A DNA stretch of 64,000 nucleotides. Origin: G958295935 sp965224235. Its GTDB lineage: Bacteria > Chloroflexota > Dehalococcoidia > Lucifugimonadales > Lucifugimonadaceae. Shown one piece after another: positions 28,100 through 35,644 of the stretch. Both the position numbers and the translations under genes were made by a program. The stretch's first letter is position 1; every line of letters starts with the position of its first letter. The DNA lies in assembly GCA_965224235.1 (NCBI GenBank), contig CBDCYP010000002.1:1116001-1180000 (forward strand), in the 5' to 3' direction. The notes under the pieces were generated by a model. The model was not told the DNA's origin. It saw nothing but the letters and a program-made list of their open reading frames with translations, and made no database searches.

Positions 28100-29026
28100 T
28101 CAGGACAAGGCCTTTTTGTACCAGTCGACGATGCCTTGTGCCTCGAAATCCAGGCGAAAGTATGTTCGCCGGGCCGCCGCGTTCGACTCGATCACTTCGA
28201 GGGAGATGGAGTCGACCCCTTCTTTCGCGAGGTCGGTCACGCCTGCGGCGACGGTAGCAATTCCGACTCTTGCGCCTCTGTAATCCGGTAGAACGCCGGT
28301 CATTTGAATGTATCCGGATCGACTGGAATTCCGTTCTTCGATGCGTGTCCAGTTGAACGCAATCGCGCGCCCGTCGACGTCCTCCACGATGAAGATTCGA
28401 TCCGGGCCAGCGCCGTTGATTTTCATTTGAGCCTCTACGTCATCGACGCTGTTTGGCGAATAACCCCAGGAGCCGTCAAAAACAGCGTTTTGCAGGGACA
28501 TCAAAAGCTCCGCATCGTCATTCGCGGCCCGCCGGATTGAGTACCCGTCTGGCAATGGAAAGCGTAACGCGGCGTCATGTCTTGGTTCACGGGAGACCAT
28601 TTCCACCATGCGCGTCACCGGGAGGAATTCGGCAAATGCGATAGCGCCGCGGCTGCTCATGTCCTCGGCGCTAACCGCAATGTCGGCAGATTGGGCGCAA
28701 AGTTCCCGGGCCCTTTCGACAGCCCGCGCTATCAAATGGATCCTCAGGGTGGCGACCGAGAAACTGCGGTCTACACCGACCCCAAGCACCGCCCTGCCGA
28801 TATTCAGTTCCGGGTAGGCGAACGAGTATCCGTTTTGCGTGCCCTGATCTTCGGCAACAAACAGGTTTAACTCGGGTTCCACCCGCGGCGTATTGAGCCA
28901 CTCCATCAGGCCTTCTTCATGCTCCGGCCATCTAATGTGGCCGTGCGAGCCTACCCGGCGCAGCAGATCGAAGAAGCCGCCGACATCCTCAGGCCTAAAC
29001 TGTCTTATGGAGTTGCGCATCGTCAT
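28100..29026 (-). CDS. Tandem-GNAT N-acetyltransferase (MshD-like architecture)
   Basis: About 308 residues containing two GNAT domains. The N-terminal one (residues 1-145) looks degenerate. The C-terminal one begins YSIRRAANDDAELLMSLQ and keeps IQMTGVLPDYRGARVGIAT, the acetyl-CoA pyrophosphate-binding turn, and SLEVIESNAAARRTYFRLDF. Mycothiol synthase MshD has the same two-domain plan, but many uncharacterised acetyltransferases do too. ATG at 29026 or 29020 gives the natural start; the frame is open to 29074. The gene is convergent with GH15. Confidence 0.8.
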   Translation of the reverse strand: MTMRNSIRQFRPEDVGGFFDLLRRVGSHGHIRWPEHEEGLMEWLNTPRVEPELNLFVAEDQGTQNGYSFAYPELNIGRAVLGVGVDRSFSVATLRIHLIARAVERARELCAQSADIAVSAEDMSSRGAIAFAEFLPVTRMVEMVSREPRHDAALRFPLPDGYSIRRAANDDAELLMSLQNAVFDGSWGYSPNSVDDVEAQMKINGAGPDRIFIVEDVDGRAIAFNWTRIEERNSSRSGYIQMTGVLPDYRGARVGIATVAAGVTDLAKEGVDSISLEVIESNAAARRTYFRLDFEAQGIVDWYKKALS

Positions 29027-29532
29027 TGCGGACCGGCGACGGCGAATCAAAACACAGTTCCTCCCGTTTGCCACCGACTTGTGACCAGATGATGGCTGAA
29101 CAACGCATCTTACGTCACGTGTCAGAGGCGTAATTTAAATGCCGGGCGGCGATTCGCGCAAAACCCATCGCCTAATGGGTGAGTCGGCGAAAGTAAACAG
29201 TAAACCGACCTCGTTGTCGAATAGGATTGGCGACCGGCGGGATAGAGGGAGGCGCAAAAGTCCCGGGGCGGATGTGATGCCCAATCGCCAGCGTTTCTGG
29301 AGATGCCCGCCGACGATCAGGTAGCCGCGAAATGTTACAGCAACCCTCACCGAACCACCGGGCGGGCTCCCCACTGATTCGTGATTTTTGTAACGATATT
29401 CGTGATATTTTGACGTGGTTCGGCACGGGCTGCGACAATACCTTCCATCGCCCTCGGGCGTTGGTTAGACGGTAGATGGTAAGTGAGTGTTTGGAGGTCT
29501 TGAATGTATAGGTTGCTACTCCGCTGTTGAGG

Positions 29533-29579
29533 CCCCTGCAAGTGGGTACCGGAGACAAACTCCCGTACCCGTGCAGGGG
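29533..29579 (+). promoter_or_regulatory. Long stem-loop upstream of the small secreted-protein pair
   Basis: CCCCTGCA, GGGTAC and GGAG on the 5' side pair with CTCC, GTACCC and TGCAGGGG on the 3' side, 18 base pairs broken only by a small bulge and one mismatch, with an ACAAA loop. No T run follows, so it is not a plain terminator. It lies 64 bases before the ATG at 29643. The rest of 29075-29642 holds no gene; a loose TTGACG...GACAAT pair near 29413 could be a promoter. Confidence 0.6.
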
Positions 29580-29642
29580 TGAAGAACTGACCATTGGCAT
29601 TGTTCGCGTCGACGACCGGCGCAACGAGTTGAGATTTAGATC

Positions 29643-30132
29643 ATGTTTAAGAATTTTCGAATACGCGGTAAGTTGGCAATCGGGATTCTCGCGGCGGTAG
29701 TGGCTGCGCTGATCGGGGTGCCTGCGCCCACGTCATCTTCGAGGACGGTCACACTTACTGGAGAATTGCACCTGGAGCCGGGCAGAAATCTCGCATGGCT
29801 CCGGCGGAGGGTACTCGAAGGCGAATCTGAAGTCCGAGAGGAACTACTTCAATAAGCAGTGCGAAAGGCGTTTGAGCCGCCCCATCAAACACCTGAAAGC
29901 TCAGTGGATTCTCTACAAGAAGTCCGGCTCGTCGTGGGGCCACTGCCGCACCGGAAACTGGTACTACAACGGTTCCGACGCCTCGTCGTTGATGAACTCA
30001 AGGAACCACGGCACGAGTCCGCCATGCGGCTCCGGTGAGTACATGACCAAGGGCGACACGGGAGTCAAGATCGGGTCGACCTGGTATGGCGGCGTGCTTG
30101 AATCGGGTGTCATAGGGCACACCCTGCCGTAG
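29643..30132 (+). pseudogene. Small secreted Cys-containing protein, frameshifted
   Basis: The first frame gives a good signal peptide (FKNFRIRGKLAIGILAAVVA, then GVPAPTSSS) but runs into a stop at 29855. The +1 frame is open across the same DNA from about 29710. It continues as NCTWSRAEISHGSGGGYSK and NLKSERNYFNKQCERRLS into WGHCRTGNWYYNGSDASS, ending IGHTLP at 30132. Only the joined product looks like a sensible exported protein of about 160 residues, and the second frame has no start of its own. A single-base indel between about 29715 and 29770, real or from sequencing, explains this. Three to four cysteines and many Gly/Ser/Trp/Tyr suggest a compact secreted domain; no family is recognised. 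Confidence 0.6.
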
Positions 30133-30222
30133 CCGCAACCCGAAGTCAGGCAAAACGCTGAGACTGAAAGACGAAAGAGGAAGGCCACGAAAACCAGAAA
30201 CAAGATCGCAATCGCCGTAATA

Positions 30223-30648
30223 GTGGTGCTTGGGGCGTTCGCTGCGATAGCAGGAGTGGCGGCGACCGGGGGTCAAGAGACCAGCGATGCCGTCTACGCC
30301 GACGAAAATCGCCCGGTGTGGGTGGACGAAAACGGGGTATGGGACAACTCCCTGCTACCGTCCACCTTTGATGTCCTTGACCACGCCGGCGCAGTCGTGG
30401 GCCAAGTGGAGACCAGGCACTACGGAACCGAACTTTACCCGCTGCCCGTGATCGACTCGGACGACAACCTTGTTGGGCATGTCGGTGAAAACGGCTTCTG
30501 GCGAGTAGGCGAGGAAGAGCCGTTCATCGAAGGAGCGTTCACGGTGATTGAAGAGTTTGGCGCCGATGGTGAACGGACAAGGCACGAGATCATTCGGGCC
30601 ATAGAGCCCGAACCGGGCGAGGAAGGGCCGACAGGCAGCACGAACTAG
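30223..30648 (+). CDS. Small exported acidic protein of unknown function
   Basis: At least 141 residues, very acidic after an N-terminal hydrophobic segment (GAFAAIAGVAATGG). It contains VWVDENGVWDNSLLPS and VGHVGENGFWRVGEEEPF, an internal echo of a V-x-E-NG-x-W unit, and ends in Glu/Pro/Gly-rich sequence. No family is recognised. GTG at 30223 is the first standard start but leaves a signal peptide with no basic head. In frame, an ACG at 30187 just after GAGGAAGG would give KTRNKIAIAVIVV ahead of it, a far better exporter, so the true start may be ACG or a miscalled ATG. It follows the secreted protein above in the same frame and ends before a terminator. Confidence 0.65.
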   Translation: MVLGAFAAIAGVAATGGQETSDAVYADENRPVWVDENGVWDNSLLPSTFDVLDHAGAVVGQVETRHYGTELYPLPVIDSDDNLVGHVGENGFWRVGEEEPFIEGAFTVIEEFGADGERTRHEIIRAIEPEPGEEGPTGSTN

Positions 30649-30672
30649 AGTGAGACCACTCGCACGCGCGGA

Positions 30673-30702
30673 GAACGCCCCGGCAATTGCGCCGGGGCGT
30701 TC
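30673..30702 (+). terminator. GC-rich terminator hairpin after the small secreted pair
   Basis: GAACGCCCCGGC pairs with GCCGGGGCGTTC around a short AATTGC loop, 25 bases after the stop at 30648. Only a weak T-rich tail follows (TTC ATT), so efficiency is uncertain, but its position suits the end of the two-gene unit. Confidence 0.7.
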
Positions 30703-30776
30703 TTCATTGGAACTGCTTCCCACCCTACCGGAGTATTCGTTCGGTTTCGGACTTTTGCGCTTCCCTCCCGGGATAG

Positions 30777-30900
30777 TAACTGTTCAGACTTCCGGGGATC
30801 TGTTGGTCGGCAGAGTCGCCGATGAGGGCGAATCATACTTGAGCACGGCTGTGTGCGGAGCGCTCCACGGTCGTTCGCCCCCTCAACTCTGAACTGTTAC
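30777..30900 (+). mobile_element. MITE-like element A, copy 1
   Basis: About 123 bases bounded by TAACTGTTCAGA and its inverse TCTGAACTGTTA, with no coding capacity. It is almost identical to 32673-32794 and in the same direction. The ends here carry one change that breaks the perfect inverse match kept in copy 2. Confidence 0.75.
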
Positions 30901-30957
30901 ATCCGTTCGTGGTGAGCGGAGTCGAACCATGATCGGGGCGCCCTTCGACGGGCTCAG

Positions 30958-32595
30958 AGGCTGTGAGTTTTTTGGGTTCTGTTGTTGTTAGGCGGCATGT
31001 TGGTGGCGGAAAGCGCCATTGGGAAGTTTCACCGGGGCGGGCGCTTGTTGAGGGAGGCAGAATTGCGGGACAGCATTGGCCGCTTTCCGGGCGAATTCAC
31101 TAGGGAATCCGGATTGACTGGTCCGGAGCTTATCGGCTGTGCCTGCTTAACCCCCGTGTCTGCCTACGCCATGAACGCCTCCCAACGCAGGAGGTTGTGG
31201 GCCACGGCGACAAGGAGCATTACGCTGGTGATTTTGGCAAGTCCCCGTACGTTGAATTGGCTCACTCCGTGAAGACGCGCCTGGGCGTTCGTCCACTCGG
31301 CTACAGACGCCCGCTGCCTGTATATGGCTTTGGCCTCGCCGGTGGCCATCCGTTGACGCCACCTTGCCACGTCCGGCCCGTCCCCGTAGCGGGGATCGTA
31401 ACGCTCCCGTTCGGGCTTGTTCCGGGGCAACCTCACCGGCGCATACACACTCACCCCACGTTGCTCCAGAGCGGTGATGTCCTCCCGGGTAGCGAAGCCC
31501 CCGTCCATCAGGTAGGAGTCAGGGCGCCGGCCCGTCCGCCTGACCAGTTGTTCCTCCATGGGCGCCGCTTGCCCTGCGTCCGTACCCGACGATGTGACCC
31601 CTACTCCGACGATGATCCCGTTGGCGCTATCAGTGGCCAGTTCGATATTGCAGGCTGGCCGGAAGCCGCCATCCGGCATCTTCATCACCGTTGCCTGGGG
31701 GTCTGTGGTGGATACCCGCGCCTTCGTAACCTTGGGACGCTGAGCCTTCGCCTTGGTGTGCTGTTGGCGTTCCTTCTTCGCTTGTGCCCGGGGCAAGTAC
31801 GACAGCGCCTCCCGGACCCGTTCCTCCCGCTCTCGCGCCGCACGCTCCCGCGCCGCACGTTCACGCCGCGTCACACCGGAATCGGGACGCTCCCGCTCCT
31901 GCGCCAGCCGCTCCACCTGCGCCCGCGCCTCCTCCATGCGCCTCTTCAATCCCTGCGCGCCGCGAAAGGACGCGGCGCCGGCGCTCGCCCTCACCCGCAT
32001 CCCGTCTTGAGCCACACGCTCCAGCAGGACCGCCCCTGCGGCCATCAGAGAACCTATGATCTGGGTCAAAAGGCCGTCCAGCGCCTCCTGGTGGGCTACC
32101 CGGAAGTCAGAGAGCATGTGATAGTTGACAGGTACGTTCCCCCTCATCCAGCGGTAGGCGTCGTGCTCTTCGCACAAACGCGCCAGCCGGCGGGCGCTCC
32201 CTATACCGTCAACCGTGGCCAGAAGCCACAACGCCAGCAGCGCTTTGGGGTCTGTCGTTGGGCGGCCTGGCCGGTTCTCCACCGCCTTGACCGGCGCATA
32301 AAAGGCCGACAGGTCCAACCTCTCCAAAAAGCTCCATATAACACGGGCCCGATGCTCTTGAGGCAACCGAGATTCCAGGTCCAATACCGCCCACTCAGGC
32401 TGATTCCGCACCGGCCGCAGCACCCGGGCCTCACCCGGACTCGTTGGCGCAGGCGCTCGCTTCTCCTCGATGGCCGGAAGTTCAAACAGCGTCTCTTCAC
32501 TCATGTGTTCACCTCGCCGATATGGCTGCCCAATATCGTTGTCCAGCAATCAGCCTCTCAATACCATAGGAGCATAAATGATTTATTCACAGGCT
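30958..32595 (-). mobile_element. Intact IS1182-type insertion sequence with 5-bp target duplication
   Basis: A 1638-bp element. Its ends AGGCTGTGAG and, inverted, AGCCTGTGAA match at 8 of 10 positions. CTCAG flanks both sides (30953-30957 and 32596-32600) as a target duplication. It holds one complete transposase gene on the minus strand. The clean target duplication and uninterrupted frame point to a recent insertion, into palindromic repeat B. Confidence 0.82.
31164..32504 (-). CDS. IS1182 family transposase
   Basis: A DDE-type transposase of about 446 residues. The N-terminal helical region contains IWSFLERLDLSAFY and TDPKALLALWLLATVDG, typical of IS1182. The catalytic core has AQDGMRVRASAG (first Asp), DSYLMDGGFATRED (second Asp) and IYRQRASVAEWTNAQARLHG (Glu). 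A coiled, Arg/Glu-rich insert (about residues 195-260) lies between the first and second Asp. The C-terminus LLVAVAHNLLRWE is characteristic. ATG at 32504 is preferred; 32549 is possible. A 492-codon frame on the other strand is only its shadow. Confidence 0.93.
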   Translation of the reverse strand: MSEETLFELPAIEEKRAPAPTSPGEARVLRPVRNQPEWAVLDLESRLPQEHRARVIWSFLERLDLSAFYAPVKAVENRPGRPTTDPKALLALWLLATVDGIGSARRLARLCEEHDAYRWMRGNVPVNYHMLSDFRVAHQEALDGLLTQIIGSLMAAGAVLLERVAQDGMRVRASAGAASFRGAQGLKRRMEEARAQVERLAQERERPDSGVTRRERAARERAAREREERVREALSYLPRAQAKKERQQHTKAKAQRPKVTKARVSTTDPQATVMKMPDGGFRPACNIELATDSANGIIVGVGVTSSGTDAGQAAPMEEQLVRRTGRRPDSYLMDGGFATREDITALEQRGVSVYAPVRLPRNKPERERYDPRYGDGPDVARWRQRMATGEAKAIYRQRASVAEWTNAQARLHGVSQFNVRGLAKITSVMLLVAVAHNLLRWEAFMA

Positions 32596-32608
32596 CTCAG
32601 GGCGAACG

Positions 32609-32674
32609 GATGGGGACTTGCGTCCGGGTAGATGGGGACTTACGTCCGGGTAGATGGGGACTTACGTCCGGGTA
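32609..32674 (+). repeat. Three tandem 22-bp units
   Basis: GATGGGGACTTRCGTCCGGGTA occurs three times in a row at 32609, 32631 and 32653, the first with G where the others have A. The array joins repeat B to the second copy of MITE A. Confidence 0.9.
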
Positions 32675-32794
32675 ACTGTTCAGACTTCGGGGGATCTGTT
32701 GGTCGGCAGTGTCGCCGATGAGCGCGAATCATACTTGAGCACGGCTGTGTGCGGGCGCTCCACGGGCGTTCGCCCCCTCAACTCTGAACAGTTA
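32673..32794 (+). mobile_element. MITE-like element A, copy 2
   Basis: 122 bases with perfect 12-bp inverted ends, TAACTGTTCAGA and TCTGAACAGTTA, otherwise nearly identical to 30777-30900. Internal shared blocks include GATCTGTTGGTCGGCAG and CATACTTGAGCACGGCTGTG. It ends about 45 bases before the T-box leader of the ilv-leu operon. Confidence 0.8.
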
Positions 32795-32839
32795 TCCGGG
32801 ATGGGGATTCGTTGACCTTGTTCAAGAAACGCTGCTATC

Positions 32840-33110
32840 CTCAAAGGTGATATTGCTGAGATCGGGAGTAGTACCGACAGTGGCGGGCGAGAGAGAGCCG
32901 GTGATGGTGTGAGCCGGCGCCCAGCCATTCGGGAACTCGCCCGTGAGCATTCGGCCTGAATACGCGAGGAAACGCGGGAATTTTGGGCCCGAACGTTGGC
33001 CTCGTTACGGCCATGAGCGGTCGTTGGCGTTCGTTTCGGCGAATGATCCGGCAAGCAAGGTGGTACCGCGGGATGCAAGTCTCGTCCTTGGCAGGACGGG
33101 ACTTTTTTTA
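32840..33110 (+). promoter_or_regulatory. T-box riboswitch (apparent leucine specifier CTC) with terminator
   Basis: The T-box core AAGGTGGTACCGCGG is at 33057-33071. It is followed by the terminator stem GTCTCGTCC/GGACGGGAC (33079-33102) and seven T residues. Upstream a long Stem I is visible, with AGAGAGAGCCGGTGATGG and GTGAGCCGGC as its apical part. The 3' side reads GGGAACTCGCCCGTGAGC, placing CTC (32936-32938) where the specifier codon is expected, hence leucine. Uncharged tRNA-Leu should stabilise the antiterminator and switch on the downstream ilvB-leuB operon. The 5' boundary is approximate. Confidence 0.9.
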
Positions 33111-33209
33111 TGTCCGTCTGCCGATCAGGGATTGGCGGACCGGACAAAGATGCTCCGTGCATCAACCGGACGGACGTTAACAGACCAGAATGACAAGGTG
33201 GAAAAGGGA

Positions 33210-34889
33210 ATGTCCATCAAAACAGGGGGCCAGATAGTCTGCGAGAGTCTCATTCGAGAAGGCGTGGACGTAGTATTTGGCCTTCCCGGCGGAGCGATAC
33301 TGCCCCTGTACGGAACCATTTCGCAGTACCCGTCGCTGCGCCATATCCTGGTGCGGCACGAGCAGGGAGCGGCCCACGCGGCCGACGGATACGCGCGTGC
33401 GAGCGGCAAGGTGGGCGTTGCGTTTGCGACGTCCGGCCCGGGCGCGACGAATCTCATTACCGGCCTTGCCACGGCCATGATGGACTCCGTACCGGTCGTG
33501 GCTATCACGGGGCAGGTGGGACGAGCGGCCATCGGCACGGATGCGTTCCAGGAGACGGATATAACCGGGGCGACGCTTCCGGTCACAAAGCACAACTACC
33601 TGGTCATGCGGGCGGCGGACATCGCCTCAACCATCCGGGAAGCGTTCCACATCGCGCGAACCGGACGGCCCGGCCCGGTGTTGATAGACGTACCCCGCGA
33701 CGTGTTCCAGGAGTCGGCTGAGTACATATTCAGGGAAGATGTCGATCTCCCCGGATACAATCCGCCCGGCGCCGCGGCCGATTCGGAAATCGAAGCCGCT
33801 GCGGAGATGATCAACTCTGCGGAACGTCCGGTGATACTTGCCGGGCATGGCGTCATAATCTCCCGCGCCTACGACGAACTGCGCGAATTCGCCGAGAAGG
33901 CCCAGATCCCGGTTGTCACCACGCTGCTGGGGATCTCCGGATTCCCGGAAGATCACGTGCTGAGCGTTGGATTCCCGGGGATGCACGGCATGGCTTACGC
34001 GTCGCTCGCGATCGATCAGGCAGACGTGCTGATAGCGATCGGCAGCCGGTTTGACGATCGCATAGTGGGCGACGCCAGCAGATTTTCGACCGGTTCGCGG
34101 AAGGTTCACATCGACATCGACCCGGCGGAGTTCAACAAGAGCGTTCGCGTGGACGCGCCTGTGCTTGGCGATGTCAGGCAAGCGCTGCGGCAGCTCAATC
34201 CGCATATAGCGAGAACGACGCACGAGGATTGGATCAGTCATGTCGAGCACCTGAAGGCGGAACATCCGTCGTTAAGAATTCCCGAAACGGACCGGCTGTT
34301 GGGGCAGCACGTCATCAAGGGATTGTCGGAAATTACGAGAGGCAGCGCCACAGTCATCACCGGCGTCGGCCAGCACCAGATGTGGGCTGCCCAGCACTAC
34401 AAATTTACCCGCGCCAACAGTTGGCTCAGCTCCGGCGGACTGGGCACTATGGGGTATGAGGTTCCGGCCGCCATGGGGGCGCAGGTAGCCCGGCCCGGGG
34501 ATCTCGTCTGGTCGATATGCGGCGACGGCGGCTTCCAGATGACGATGTATGAATTGGCCACTGTGGTGGAGAACCGCCTGCCCGTAAAGTACGCGATTCT
34601 GAACAACAACCACCTTGGAATGATCACGCAGTGGCAGGACCTGTTCTACGACAACGACCATCAGGCAGACGCATATACCGCCAACCCCGACTTTGTGAAG
34701 CTTGCGGAGGCCTTTGGCATCAGGGGCATACGAGTCCAGAGCCAGGAAGAAGTGGCGCCCGCGATACGCGCAGCCAATGAACATCCGGGTCCCGTTTTGG
34801 TGGACTTTGTGATCGACCAGGTAGACCACGTCTACCCGATGATTCCAAGTGGGCAGAGCGTGGCGGAGTTGATCGAGGACCCGCATTAG
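33210..34889 (+). CDS. ilvB: Acetolactate synthase large subunit
   Basis: A ThDP- and FAD-dependent enzyme joining two pyruvates, or pyruvate and 2-oxobutyrate, in the first common step of Val/Leu/Ile synthesis. 559 residues. Motifs are VFGLPGGAILPLYG, VRHEQGAAHAADGYARASG containing the catalytic Glu, ATSGPGATNLITGLATA, and the ThDP-binding ICGDGGFQMTMYELATVVE with LNNNHLGMI. ATG at 33210 follows AAAAGGGA and fits the family N-terminus (KTGGQIVCESLIREGVD). Earlier in-frame codons lie inside the T-box leader. It is first in the operon and controlled by that T-box. Confidence 0.96.
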   Translation: MSIKTGGQIVCESLIREGVDVVFGLPGGAILPLYGTISQYPSLRHILVRHEQGAAHAADGYARASGKVGVAFATSGPGATNLITGLATAMMDSVPVVAITGQVGRAAIGTDAFQETDITGATLPVTKHNYLVMRAADIASTIREAFHIARTGRPGPVLIDVPRDVFQESAEYIFREDVDLPGYNPPGAAADSEIEAAAEMINSAERPVILAGHGVIISRAYDELREFAEKAQIPVVTTLLGISGFPEDHVLSVGFPGMHGMAYASLAIDQADVLIAIGSRFDDRIVGDASRFSTGSRKVHIDIDPAEFNKSVRVDAPVLGDVRQALRQLNPHIARTTHEDWISHVEHLKAEHPSLRIPETDRLLGQHVIKGLSEITRGSATVITGVGQHQMWAAQHYKFTRANSWLSSGGLGTMGYEVPAAMGAQVARPGDLVWSICGDGGFQMTMYELATVVENRLPVKYAILNNNHLGMITQWQDLFYDNDHQADAYTANPDFVKLAEAFGIRGIRVQSQEEVAPAIRAANEHPGPVLVDFVIDQVDHVYPMIPSGQSVAELIEDPH

Positions 34890-34901
34890 CGAGGCATCGT
34901 T

Positions 34902-35504
34902 ATGACAAGCCAACAAGGGGTGATTACACACTCCCGTACCATCACAGCCCTGGTGCAGGACAAGCCGGGCGTGCTCGCTCGGATCGCTGGCATGTTTCGC
35001 AGGCGGGGCTTCAATATTGCGAGCCTGGCTGTGGGCCATTCGGAGCAGCCAAACTTCTCCCGCATGACGTTCGTCGTACAGGGTCCGTCCAACATTGTTG
35101 AACACGTGGCAGCCCAACTGGACCGGCTCGTCGAGGTGGTGCACGTAGCGGATATCACCGACAAGAATCTGGTTTGGCGGGAACTGGCGTTGATCAAGGT
35201 CAGTTCTACCCAAGCCACCCGAAGCGAAATACTCCAACTGGCAGCGATCTTTCGCGTCAACGTGGTGGATGTCGCGGCGGAGAGTTTGACAGTCGAAATA
35301 ACGGGAGACCAGGCAAAGATCGACTCGCTAATCAAATTGCTCGAACAGTACGGAGTGCGAGAGGTGATGCGCACCGGCCGGGTGGCCACTTTACGCGGCA
35401 GCCTCATCGGCGGCCATGAGGACGGCGGATTCGATCTGGGGCCTGACGTTTTGGCCGGCGGTTCGGAATCCATGCCCAGCGTCGGCGATTCGGGCAGCGT
35501 CTGA
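34902..35504 (+). CDS. ilvN: Acetolactate synthase small (regulatory) subunit
   Basis: A 200-residue regulatory partner of IlvB that confers valine feedback sensitivity. The ACT domain is at the N-terminus (SRTITALVQDKPGVLARIAGMFRRR split across RGFNIASLAVG) and the second ALS_ss domain contains ELALIKVSSTQATRSEIL and a closing YGVREVMRTGRVATLRG. The last 35 residues are an acidic Gly/Ser tail beyond the usual end. It starts 12 bases after ilvB. Confidence 0.95.
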   Translation: MTSQQGVITHSRTITALVQDKPGVLARIAGMFRRRGFNIASLAVGHSEQPNFSRMTFVVQGPSNIVEHVAAQLDRLVEVVHVADITDKNLVWRELALIKVSSTQATRSEILQLAAIFRVNVVDVAAESLTVEITGDQAKIDSLIKLLEQYGVREVMRTGRVATLRGSLIGGHEDGGFDLGPDVLAGGSESMPSVGDSGSV

Positions 35505-35644
35505 TTAATCCTGCCGGAGCTTTCCGGGGGCGGACACACTCACCGCTTTAATTTTTGCGAGCCCGTAGGGGCACAGATCAAACACCAACCGGGTTCCCGA
35601 CAACTTGGCCAACACACCGGAACGAGAGGCGACATAACAGGACA

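Larger units (their letters stand above)
30903..32609 (+). repeat. Palindromic repeat B, split by the IS1182-type element
   Basis: The left half (30903-30957) reads CCGTTCGTGGTGAGC, then GTCGAACCATG, then CCCTTCGACGGGCTCAG. The right half (32596-32609) reads CTCAGGGCGAACGG. Rejoined at CTCAG they form a stem-loop in which CCGTTCG...GAGC...GTCGAA pairs with CTTCGAC...CTCAG...CGAACGG. The motif is a common dispersed intergenic type; related CTTCGACTTCGCTCAGG forms lie at 11267. Confidence 0.7.

Noticed and set aside
29643..29855. Programmed +1 frameshift in the small secreted gene
   Set aside because: No slippery run with a stop or stimulatory structure is evident at the junction; a plain indel is simpler.
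31197..32675. 492-codon plus-strand frame
   Set aside because: It is antisense to the IS1182-type transposase, which has clear family motifs; the shadow has none.
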